Shown here piece after piece: positions 1 through 11,583 of a stretch of DNA of 64,000 nt; positions within the stretch are counted from its first letter, which is position 1; each line of letters opens with the position of its first letter. The notes below the pieces were generated by a model. The model made no database searches. It saw only the letters and a list, made by a program, of their open reading frames with translations, and had not been told where the DNA came from. Source of the DNA: Phallusia mammillata. Its lineage: Eukaryota; Chordata; Ascidiacea; Phlebobranchia; Ascidiidae. The stretch is from NCBI GenBank assembly GCA_003260075.1, contig QLIY01000070.1, forward strand, positions 124,001-188,000, given 5' to 3'. A program made the translations under genes and the position numbers.

Positions 1-243
1 TAACTGCGCAATTGTTTTTGTCGATCGACTTTGATGGTGGTTATCGGAAGTCGTGCGCGAAACACTCACCACGTCGATTTCAAACAACACCGATTTTACG
101 ATCGTGCATCAATCGGGTCGTGAACCGATGTACGCGCAGCCCTCAGCCGGATATACAAAAAATGTTAGCGACAACCTGGAACCGATACTACACACGACAA
201 AGGTTGGAAAACTAAACCCCCACACCGCTCACAGGTGTGGCGT

Positions 244-320
<77 letters not shown>
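244..320. repeat. Poly-G tract, about 77 nt
   Basis: An uninterrupted run of G. Unlike the short runs elsewhere it is not bordered by copies of the same sequence. The overlapping frames encode only poly-Gly or poly-Pro and are not genes. It may be a sequencing artefact or a real homopolymer. Confidence 0.9.
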
Positions 321-322
<2 letters not shown>

Positions 323-3053
323 GTTTTCGATGATACCAAAGCGGAAGAGATCCATCTTGGTCAGCACCAAATATGGCGGTCACCGGATCCGCTTCGTGCC
401 CAAGACAAGGCGTTTTCTCACAAAACTGCGGGGACATTTCTTTGTGAGACCGCACAACCGTCAACAGCGCGTTCCTCGTCAGGTGATCTATAAATTGGAT
501 CAAAATACCTGCGGCGAAGTGGGTGCTGTTGCTTGCAACGATACCTGCGGCCAATTTTCTGCATGCTCGCCTGTAATTGTGAAATATTACCTCACACATC
601 AAAGGCCCGGGAGCATACAGTTCCTACGCGTTACGGGCACCACGCATGGTTTGTACAGGTACGTGTAGCCTTCATTGGTAACTTGGCAGTTGATATTCAG
701 GAAGGAGAAAACGCCTGGTGTAATGTTTTTATCACTATGTCGATCAACAAGTAACATGCCGATTGGATCGCCGTTTTAACGCTCTTCAATAAACACGTCG
801 CGCTTGCACCCAGGCAAGGTCACGTGTGGGGAAAACACCAGCTATGGATTCATCAAATATGGTATTTTCAACCCGTCTATTGCCGCAACAGTTTTAACGG
901 AAAGTTTTTAATGATGATACGAGCAATGCGGGAATGACGCAATTGGAAATATAAAGCAAACAAAACAGCGCAGCGTTTCGCAGACGGTTTCCCAAACCCG
1001 CAATGTTGCGGAATTTACGATTTGCTGAGCTTTGTTGCTTTAAACGTAGAAATATGCAAGGGATGCATCCCAACAGGCTATTAATGCAATGCGACGACCA
1101 AAGCAAACACTGCGCGTTGGGTGGCGATTGCCGATGCCTCTGGCGACCGACTGTTTAGCAGACTGTTGTCGTGAGGGTCCCACCATCGCGTCGCCGCTTG
1201 TAAACACACGACCATTTGCGCGATCTCGCCTAATACACCTCTGTGCATTTATATATATCCTGGTAAATAAACTGTAAGGCCAATAATACATGAAATACGC
1301 GACGGCAGGCAACCCACAGGGAATTCCTGTCAGGCCGCGGTAAATCTTGTCCGCGATCCTCCGCGGCTCTCGAATGTGGCGCCTCTTGTAGGCACAACCA
1401 GCACGACGGACAATGGGCACAAAATAACGACTGGTACCCGAGTCAATTCGACGCGCAATAATCAAAACAAGGGAAATGCGACGGCGTACGCCAATGACAT
1501 ATATACGAGCATTGATCAAACAGTTGTATTACTGAGCGTAATTCCATTCCAATTCCACTAGCCTGTGTCACGCGAGCCATGGGCCTTCGCACGCACAAAT
1601 CCACCTCGGTTCTGTCCTGTTACTGGACAGGCGACACAATGCTCTTTAGCATCACCCTGCGGCAACAAAACGAAAGTACTTGCAGAAAGGCTAATGGCGA
1701 TAAATCTCGTCGAAACAATTTCTCGATGACTTTAGTTGCTCTGCGTAATTGGTTCCCGCAAGACAGCAGCCCATTCAGCTTGTGTACATAGGCAGTAAAT
1801 TAAGCCTCAGTGATCCGCAGATGATATAATAGCGAGAATAAACACTCGACGAGGCCGCACACCCGAGAGATAGATTTAAGCGACGCGAGTAAATCGTATG
1901 AGTTTGCGCGAAAAGTTGAACGTCCTTCGATTTTTCCTCGAGTATTTTCTCAAAATATTGACTTAAGGTGAGGGTGAAACGGAGCAGCGTCGGAAACTCG
2001 GGGTAAACACATACTAATACGATTGCCGATGCGATTATTGTCGCATATTCGAAGCGCAAACTGGCGATTGTGAATGGTGAACGCGAGACTGCGCAAACTA
2101 TTCGAATCGTACCGAGCAAATAAATCTCGCAAACATGATTATTGGAACGTATTTCCGCAACTGCGAAAGGACGCTGGGTCCATACAGACATTTAAATTGG
2201 AAGTTTGGTGGCCATAAACACGTATTGAACTCGGGACGACGTGTAAAGGGAATATCGTGCTACATTTTTAATCGCTATTTCACTCTACTCTGACTCGTTG
2301 CATAAGGCTTCTCGGCACGCAACTATTTTTACACTTGAGCGTGTCGATGTTCAAAACAAACAAAGTGAAGAGGTGTGCAGATAACATCGCACCTTCATTA
2401 TATTTACCCCGCCGTCAGCAGGCCGCCGAAGCTTGAACTGAGATTATCGTTCAAGATCTCTGTACTCGAGCAAATCTCCCTTAACCACTTGGCTCGGCAG
2501 CACCAAGCCTCATTGAAACAACAGTTGAGGGTTTGAGTTTCGACCCTTCCGCGCGTTGAAAACAGAAACATCTTCGACGGGGTATATCTCAGAAGCGATC
2601 GGCAGCGGGAATTGTTTTATCGCTTCGTACAAGCGTCCCCGGCAGACGTCAGACGAACAGGTCGTCGCCGCAATAAAATCGTCACGCCCCGAAGCCGCTT
2701 TTGATGATAACATCGCGCATGTGTGGCGATTGATAAAAAACAAGGGTCAAATATCGGCGCCGCACGTCAATAATTAGTTACACAAGGGTCAGGGCTGGTA
2801 GCACAGCACAGTAGCGGCCCCATGCTTTGTTGTCGCATGGATTTACTATTTGACAAAGTCATTTAACGGTAACTAATGGAAATGAGCATAAATGTCGGGC
2901 ATTCCACCTGCCCTCTGCGTGCGAAACTAAGTTAAATTTCTCCGTGTGGGCGATCCCAACGGGCAGTAACAACGTCGCACCCATGGGAAAATACGCTGTG
3001 TCAACGTTTCTTCACTAATGATCTTGACGCAAGCGAATTTCAACACATCTTTG

Positions 3054-3298
3054 GCTGATTTCAAATTCTCGCTATAGCGAAATGGAGTTTGCGTGGGAAC
3101 GTCAGATGCCTGGTAGAAAACGTAGGCAAACTTACTAGCAAGACGAGGCGACGCCCAAGAACCACGGTGCGGGGGGGGGGAGGCTGATTTCAAATTCTCG
3201 CTATAGCGAAATGGAGTGTGCGTGGGAACGTCAGATGCCTGGTAGAAAACATAGGCAAACTTACTAGCAAGACGAGGCGACGCCCAAGAACCACGGTG
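3054..3298. repeat. Duplicated ~116-bp segment around a ten-G run
   Basis: The segment at 3054-3169 is repeated at 3183-3298, with a G run between. The copies differ by a few substitutions (for example gagtttgcg versus gagtgtgcg). This matches the other ten-G joins in the window and is read as two overlapping, probably allelic, contig ends. Confidence 0.8.
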
Positions 3299-6153
3299 CG
3301 CGGTTTTTAAATGGCGAGGAACTACAAGCGACACGCCCCCGACTTTACAACATAATTGCATGTAATAAAAAACATCATTGCCATTTCATGACGACATCTG
3401 GTTCATTGAGCAATGTACCGGAAGAAGAAATTACAGGAGGCCACCCCTCAAGGTCATTTTTTTCTGAAATAATGCCAACCTAAAGCGCTTCGACGGGACG
3501 CTTCAAACTGGTTAAATTACACAACAATATTAAGGCTGTTGGCACAGGTGGTCAAGGTGACGAAAATGCGACGCTATGTCAGCTACAAATGCAATATCGC
3601 TAGTGCCCTGGGTTCAGGCATGCATTACATCAGTATTTCCAAAACACCTGCGCGGATTTAAAGTAAGTACACGGCTCCGAGTTGCGACCACAAACAAAAC
3701 CCAGAGCCGCTTCTCCATCCCTTGCATAGTTGTGGGCCGGAGATTGCCAAGGCAGCTGTCTTACTCTGTTCAATTGGCGCTTGCCCGTTGTTTATGCTAA
3801 ACCCGATATTGATACTAAACCCAATAGTGAGCCGCTTGTTCCGATATGATGGATGAGTGAAATCCTACGAATGCCTGTAAGAGGCGTTTAGGTTTCCAAT
3901 AGCAGGAGTACGCAATTTCGGAATGTGCTGCCTTTTGTAAATTGGTGTTTAAAGCAACTTTGTTTTTTCTTAAATTCGAAATCCTCAAGCATTCCAAACA
4001 CGCCACTTGACCTTCCGAACGTGTATTTAACCAAACCCACAGGACCTGCTTTCGGCTTAGCAACAAAAACCTTCGAAATCCGCTCCTGTTCAACACAAAA
4101 TAGACAGCCAAGTTGCTACAGTTAACGAGACAGGCCATCTATCCTTGGTGTCAACGATCTCGAGGGCAAAGATCATTGCACACAGGAGCTCAAGTGGAAA
4201 TTTCTGACGTTTTCAAAACAAATCTAGACAGATCACGATGGTTTGTTTTTCAAACTGCGTGTGGCCTCCCTCTAAAGCCTGCACTTCTACAATACTAAAC
4301 CACAACACGAAGGCTGAAAGTTGTTGCTGCAAATGTCAAACTTGCGAACATAAACGAACCACAAAAAAATCTCCAGGTGTCGAAATTCTATGCTGATTCA
4401 ATATTTTATTGGTAAATCACCAGGCAAGGCGATTGAGGTCTGATAAGATGGATTATCGCACCTTAAATACACCAACCGCAAGTTGTAAGGCCCGCCCGCA
4501 CGGGACAATATGTTTTCAGGGCAAACAACACCAACACGCGGCAGAGAAGAAGTTCGCCTTCGCACACAAGGCACAATATTTGTGCAGAAGATCCAGCGGG
4601 CCGTCAATCACGCTTTTGAGTTGTCAAACTGGGCGTCGTACCGTCTTGCACGCGTCAACGCAAGCTTTTACTATGCGCCCAGTGTCTACCGAAGGCAAAT
4701 GAGACCAAGTTCAATGAACTATTCAAACTGTGAAAAACTGTTGTGATTTCGGGAGTTTTGATATTTCCGGTGCCAGGCGAAACGTCAAGCACTGTTTACG
4801 TAAAATACATATAATTTGCACCATTTTACAGTAAAAAGCCCTCTGACGCCATGAGTTGTAAACTTGTCAGCGATTCCAATTTGTGGTCGGCGTTAAATTT
4901 ACTTAAGGTTTTGTGCGAAGCATTAGCGTCTGTATTCCAAAACACAATACAACTTTATGCTTACTCCACAACAAACCATTTTGGTTTTTCATCAGTTTAT
5001 TGTTATAAAGGACATACGTTAAATTTACGTCCTTCATGAGAGAGTTACACTTTTCACATGTTGTAAATGCTTGACATTTTGACTTTGAAAGGCATAACTG
5101 TTAAGCGCTGGCGCGTGCTGATCATACATCACGTGACGGTGGAGCAAAATACAATACAGGGTCAAAGGCGATTGTCATGTGGTGTCATAAAACCCCGCAG
5201 TGCGAGCGTTGCGACAAATTGGGTTAAGCCAGTTTAGGATCCGACCAAGTTTCCGGATCGGCGGATTGACCAGCGCCTCCAGGATCAACTCCAAACGATA
5301 ACTATGTGACTTGAAATATTTTCATTGGCTTATCAGGACGCTAAACCCGCTTGAAGGATTAATTTGCGCAGTTGCGAAAATAAGCCGGTGGCAAGACGAA
5401 TCCTGAACTGCTGGTAATGCTGGCGCCTTGTGCAAAAGTCAGCAACGGGTTAGCAAGTAGATGTGATAGCACACTGGATGCCTTTTCAACGTTGTTTGTT
5501 GGCCGTGCGGCGCTGTACAGAATTGCTCCAAATGAGGTCGATTGCGTTATCTAGCTGCTGATCACGAACAAACGCAAATCACTTTGAAGTCGATGGCCAC
5601 ACGCCAATGGCCGAAGATTGCGCAAGTCAATAAACGCGGCGTCGGCCAACGGTCTTTAACTGTCCGTGGACTTGGATAAAATCGACTGGCTCTAATGAGC
5701 ATGTTGCAATCAGATAAAGATCGCAAAAATGCACCCGAGCTTCATGGGAAGGGCGATTTTTCTGACAACCCGATTTGTGCGAAATAACCTTTGACTCGGT
5801 AATCAAGGGAAGAAAGAGTGTAGCGAGGTGCATGGAGAGTGGCAGGCCCGTCGCTTCAGGGGACAGTTTGAGATGTGCGTGATAAGTTTTATATACCCCC
5901 ACATACGTGCAACGCGGTTTCGGGACCTGCACGGTGACCATAAATCATTCCCGCAAGGATCCAGTACACTACACCACTATACGCGATCCCCACACAAACG
6001 AAAAATAAAATTCGCCAAAAAATTGATAACTTTATGTAACTTTTGAATGTCACCATGGCATTCCTATTCGTAACCATTTTGAAAAAAACTCCGAATATTT
6101 TACATAACCATGCAATATAGCTAATAAACCACCAATCCATGCGATTTACTTAC

Positions 6154-7074
6154 TTGCAAAATGTTATATTCCTCTTTGCTTAGATGTATTGAATCTTCTT
6201 TCACCATATCCTCTGCGTACTTGGTATTCCCTGAACTATAAACTTTGGCGCTGTTTTGTTCTTCAAGTTGGCTTTTAAGGGATAGGATCTCTTCCTTAAG
6301 TTCTTTTGCACGCTTTTTCAAACTGTCTATAGTTTCAATATCGTCCATAGTTTGCTCAGAAGCACAAGATACTGAACTTTGGCCAATTGATACCGGTTCA
6401 GTGATTGGAGTTGCGAAAGGACAAACTTTCAAGTGCAATTTAGCGTCACGCAGTTGTCCGGAAAACTGACAACCCTTGTCATGGTTTGAGCACTTGCTGG
6501 TCAGTTTTCCTATGAGTGTGTCTAGAGGCTGTACTTGGTTGAGATCGGAGATGGCAACTTTACCGTCACAATCACAAGGACATGAGTTGGATTTGGTAAC
6601 CCAAGGCTCCACGCAAGAGGAACAAAAAACATGTCCGCACGGAACGGCAAGAGGATTGTCGGGGGGGGGGGTTTCAATATCGTCCATAGTTTGCTCAGAA
6701 GCACAAGATACTGAACTTTGGCCAATTGATACCGGTTCAGTGATTGGAGTTGCGAAAGGACAAACTTTCAAGTGCAATTTAGCGTCACGCAGTTGTCCGG
6801 AAAACTGACAACCCTTGTCATGGTTTGAGCACTTGCTGGTCAGTTTTCCTATGAGTGTGTCCAGAGGCTGTACTTGGTTGAGATCGGAGATGTCAACTTT
6901 ACCGTCACAATCGCAAGGACATGAGTTGGATTTGGTAACCCAAGGCTCCACACAAGAGGAACAAAAAACATGTCCGCACGGAACGGCAAGAGGATTGTCG
7001 AGAACTTGCTTGCATATCCAGCACAGATAGGAATCGTCAAGACCAGAATCAAAAAGGTGCAAAGGAAAACCCAT
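6154..7074 (-). CDS. PDZRN3/4-type RING E3 ubiquitin ligase, first exon (partial)
   Basis: This is the amino-terminal part of a RING-type ubiquitin ligase of the PDZRN/LNX family. Start chosen at the ATG at 7074 because the protein then begins MGFPLHLFD, like the MGFELDRFD start of vertebrate PDZRN3. A longer frame would need a GTG start at 7113. A RING finger follows within about 40 residues (CWICKQVL, PCGHVFCSSC, CPC), then a TRAF-type zinc finger (CSNHDKGCQF, HLKVCPF) and a coiled coil (SLKKRAKELKEEILSLKSQL). The exon ends at a good donor (CAA|gtaagt) at 6154. The PDZ domains expected downstream were not found in the remaining sequence to the left. The RING/TRAF block appears twice because of a ten-G join at 6661-6670; the true exon is about 340 bp shorter. 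Confidence 0.8.
6332..7001. repeat. Artefactual duplication inside the RING exon
   Basis: About 330 bp covering RING, TRAF finger and linker occur at 6332-6660 and again at 6671-7001, separated by a run of ten G. Copies differ at several sites (gtctagag/gtccagag, gatggcaac/gatgtcaac, ccacgcaag/ccacacaag). The G run encodes prolines in a frame that stays open by chance. Read as two haplotypes joined in the assembly. Confidence 0.85.
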
Positions 7075-10000
7075 TACAACTAGCAAAGTGGTCATATGTT
7101 GTTGAACCGCCACTTAATGCTAAGAAAATAATATCGGATTAAATGAATTATTGCATTGACTTGCTTAACATCTACCTCGACCAACAAAACAGCTGTTGCC
7201 CCATAATTGCTTTTAAGTGCGCATTTTCACATGTTTTGCGTTACCTGCAAGTATATCCCGAAAAAAAGGCTTAACATGCTTTCATTTTCTGCAAAACTAC
7301 TTTGTACTGTTCAATTATGATAAGTTACTATTTTCCCATCCTGCCACAAGACTCTCACTGGTAAACCCGCTGGTATGCCATTAAAGCTGCGCCGTTTAAT
7401 CAACGTTCTAGCGCATGCAAGTTCGAGTAGGCGCGCTGCAGCATCAAGTTGTTCTGCACAATGGAGACTTGCAGTGAGCACGGCGAAGAAAAAGGCAGAC
7501 GAGGGGGCCGAGAAACAGGAACGACGCTTCGTTGCCATCGAAACCTCCCTCTATGCAGTTCCACTCATTGTAAAGGAGCGCACCCAACTCTATTCTTTGC
7601 TTGTTTGCTTATGGCTCGCGTGCCCTCATTTGCTGCATTGTCTTTGCGTTAATCTTGCCTAGTTTGCTCGCGTATTCAAATGAATTGGGTGAGCACCGAT
7701 ACCGGTGTCAAAGGAAAATAGTTGAAGTTCAGCGATTAGAAAATTCTAAATGACTTTATGTCTCCAACTGTCGTCTCGCACCGTTCACTTCGTGTTTCTA
7801 AAGAAATCACGTTTTGGGGTGTCGTCTTTATGATTTCGCCAATTAATTTCTGTCACTGACCTTCAGATTCTTTGTATGTTGTATATATACGTACATTAGT
7901 TAAAAGATTACATTAGATTAAATAGTCATTTACACTTTTTACAATGGTTTGTTGTTGAAATCCGTTCATAAAGCTTTTTTTGCGAAAGACGACTTAAAAT
8001 ACCTTACATTTTAAAAATTTAGGTAATGGACTTGATTCTAGTCCCGTTGGCAAACGTGTTCCAGATGCAAGCAGAAACACATTTTTTAACTTTCTTTTCA
8101 GGCAATTACGCATATACCCGCATGTAGAGTAGACTTAATTTTGTGTTTTATTGTTTTGCTTTTAAAAACACTATTGCTTTTATGTTTCAAAACAAGCCAT
8201 ACAACGTTTTTTAGGCTTAAAACCTAAACAATATTCAGTACCATTTTCTTTATCAGGTTCTGTCTACAGCATTTGCTACATAATTTACACAGCATACGAA
8301 GTATATTACCTTCTACGATCACATTATAAAACGTTGCTAAATCTGCAATTCTGACCCTGTTCTATGTTTCTGTATCAAGGCTTGATTGCAGGAGAATGGG
8401 CCACCTCTCTATAACGCATGGTTAGAAATGCGATCCCAGTGATTACAGTCCAAGCCATTATGTCATACCTACTATAAAACGCTGTATAGCTCGAATAAAG
8501 GACGGCTTTTTGATACTGATAGATCACTACGAATAGTTTAGTGCAGTACCTAAATGGGAGAAAGGCGCCTGGCTTTTGTCTGTTACTTCAAACGACCAGG
8601 GCGTGTCCATATGACGAATATACAACTGTAAATCTTACATATCGTATTTAAGTAAAGTTACTACTATACTGTCCCATTCCCATACAATGTCATATTGTTA
8701 AACCCAACGGCACACCAATTATAATTACATTTCCACCAATCGCTAAATATAGTTCACGTTTAAAGGCTTTGAAGCTAGAACCAAACACGAGGAAATTTTG
8801 TTGTTTGACCTAATCGCATTATCGCAGAACACACGGCAAAATTAATACTCACATATTTAGGTCAAAGTCAAAGGTAACAACTCAAAGGTTGCCGACATAC
8901 CGTCTCGAAGTGTAAGCTTAATCGATAATCGTCGTGTTTGTTTGTGATGCATTCGAGATGCGCTTCGTGAGAGGACAGATGCTGACACGTAAGAAAGGTC
9001 GTGAACTTGAGAGCAATTCTAGTGACACGACAAGCTGTCACTCTGTGAATGAAGTTTTTCTCAAACGTATATATTTCGAAAATTAAAAGCGACTATAACA
9101 CCTTATACTATGGTAACCAACATCAAGACACAATGATTAATATAAAAAAGTAAAAGGAAAATGTATTATATGGAATAGATGATAGCGTTAGTAATTAAAT
9201 TCGATTGTCATGCGACATTACTTAGTATAGTAATGAAAAAAAGTGTCTCGATGGATCAATGTGATTTTTGACAGGGCAACATTCCTTAATATGCACGTTA
9301 TTTTTTCCACAGTTTACAATATTTGTTGTGAAACATCATTTGTTTGTCGGCAGGTGGTAGTAAAGAGAAGCTCTTTTAAGAAGTCTTAAACGAAAGAGTT
9401 AAATGCATCAATGATTTTCATTGTTTATCTAAATAAGACTTAAACTGACGATGCCTTTTTAAATTTGTGAAATTAAAAGTTCTGATTGTCTGATGCTCTT
9501 TATAACTATTTTTTATGATTTTGTTGCTAACGCTATTTGTCAGCACAGGTTCTTTCGGGACTACATATGATTACGTCACATCATTAATTAACATATGACG
9601 TCATGCGTGACAAAGGTGCCTGATTGTGGAAAACGTTGTTTATGTCGCATTATAGGGTGGAGTAGTTTGGCTTCTATAAATGTACGCATAGTTTCTTAAC
9701 AAACGTCAGATTTTATCGTCCGTTAAAGTAATTTTGCCTTTTTATTGTTGAACTTCACTGAAACCTGGTTATTTGCAGATAGATTTTTAAAGGTTTTCCA
9801 ATGCTCTTCAAGTGCAAGTTGACTTGTATTTTTGAAATTCTACTTGCTTGCAAATTGCAATAAACGGTTATTTAACTCAAACAAATTAACAAGATAAAAT
9901 ATAATAAAATGAACTGTGAGTATTTGAACTGAACAGTATCTGACTCTTCAACAGACAGCATGGTCATCGACGATCACTGTTTATTTAATTCAATAACTAA

Positions 10001-10102
10001 TAATGGAAAGTATTTTCCTAGTAACGAAATCAGACGATAAATATCTTGGAATAGCCTATTTATATTTCGCCTAATGGCATCTTCAGTGATTCTTAAGGAA
10101 CT

Positions 10103-10181
<79 letters not shown>

Positions 10182-11583
10182 AGGAAAATACTTTCCATTC
10201 TTAGAATAAAATGATTGTTCGTTCTTTCATGCTGTAATAAAAAAGCCCCCGTAAGGTGGCGTTATGGAGTAAAACTGTCGAGCCCGCAGCCCCGCATGCG
10301 TTGCTCTTCTTTTTATAGTTGTTTTAGAAGTGCCCAGCGGACTGGAGCAATTTGTTTGGTGCATAACGCTGTTCAACTAATACCGGTAGCAGTGATAGTA
10401 ACTGAGATGACACGAAAGCGGCAGTATTGTAAAAAAATATTAATTTATGTAGAGGGCTTAAATTTAAGAGAAATTCGACAAAAAGTTGAGAAAAAAAACT
10501 AATGTAAATTTCAAGCAAGGCATCAGTTTGACGAAAGTTTAGTTTTAATAATAATTTTGCAGATCACCGCTTGTTATATTGTAGCTTAGATACCTGCATT
10601 GTTTGGTTGTTAAAACATACTTTATCGGATTTCTTTTTATACTTTTCTCAGTTGTTAAGACTACACACTTTATTCAGATAAAATTATGTCAACTTTGTTT
10701 TTCCATGTCGTCCATGGAGGAAATATGTTATTTTAAAAAAACGACTTCCGCGGTTAAGCTAAGCTTACATTAAAAACATAGCCTACAGAGTTGAACTGTG
10801 GTTTGCAGCAGAATATTTCTAGCACGAAGTTTGTGTTGCATATCGTGCAGAGAATGGTTAGGCAGCGACTGGACAAATATGTTTAATGTGGCTATCGCAG
10901 GGTACATACCGGCGCTCATAAAAGTAACAGCCGTTAAATTAACGAGATCGTCGTAAAAATAGCCGTGTGACATGTTTAAAATCGAAGACACACGATGAGA
11001 TTGATACGGGCGATCGGCTAACCAGGGATCTCATCGAATTCAGCAGCGTCGCAGCACCCGGGGCTTTTTGGCCATTTTAGACGGTCCCTTTTGAACGCAA
11101 TGTAACCAATACTTAACAGCGATGGAGAGCGGATGAAGCGAGATGCAGGCAGTTACGAGGGGAATTATAGATCTGTTTACAGGCGTCGCGCGATTAGAAG
11201 TCCGGTTGCGTTGCTTTCGCTGCCCTTGTGACCGTTCTCAGATGTTCCATTAAGAAGCTGCCGTTCCATTAACTTGCCTGGCAAGAACTTGATGCCCTGG
11301 CCTTGACACTGGGCAGAATATTTTTCGATGATGTTAATAGAGATAGACGCCCTTGTGGAAAACGCGTTTATAAATAGCTTTATTGACTTGATTCTAGTAA
11401 GCAAAGAGAGTTGTTTGGAAATCGTTGCGGTGTAGTGCTGATTATTGACAACTTTGTTATTATAGACGTAGATTATGTTTTTAATCTTACTGTTGCAGAT
11501 ATTTATGTATTTATTGGGTAACCAAATGGAAATATATAACTATCATAAATACTGTTAATGTGAAGTAAACAAATGAATGAAAG
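7075..11583. other. Spacer between the RING gene and the bZIP gene
   Basis: The sequence is AT-rich with no exon chain I can support. This divergent spacer should hold the promoters of the minus-strand RING gene and the plus-strand bZIP gene. A palindromic TGACGTCA (CRE-like) occurs at 9597-9604, but it lies in sequence resembling a repeat near 44390-44640. It is therefore not claimed as a control site. Confidence 0.5.
10003..10198. repeat. Poly-G tract flanked by an inverted repeat
   Basis: A 76-nt G run at 10105-10180 is followed at once by aggaaaatactttccatt. The reverse complement of that 18-mer lies about 90 bp before the run, at 10003-10019. Short G runs in this window sit between direct copies, so the inverted arrangement here is different. 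Confidence 0.85.

Larger units (their letters stand above)
1..6153. other. Left spacer, no supported gene
   Basis: No open frame here shows a recognisable domain or a chain of splice-compatible exons. The sequence looks richer in G+C and CpG than the rest of the window, which makes many short chance frames on both strands. It holds a long poly-G tract near 244 and one duplicated segment around a ten-G run near 3170. Exons of the minus-strand RING gene that starts at 7074 could lie here, but I did not find a PDZ domain. Confidence 0.5.

Noticed and set aside
165..668. Open frames across the poly-G tract on both strands
   Set aside because: They are open only because poly-G or poly-C codes for Gly or Pro; no domain or splice context supports them.
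9597..9604. CRE/ATF site as a promoter element of the bZIP gene
   Set aside because: It is 2 kb from the coding start and lies in sequence with relatives elsewhere in the window, so a regulatory role is unsupported.
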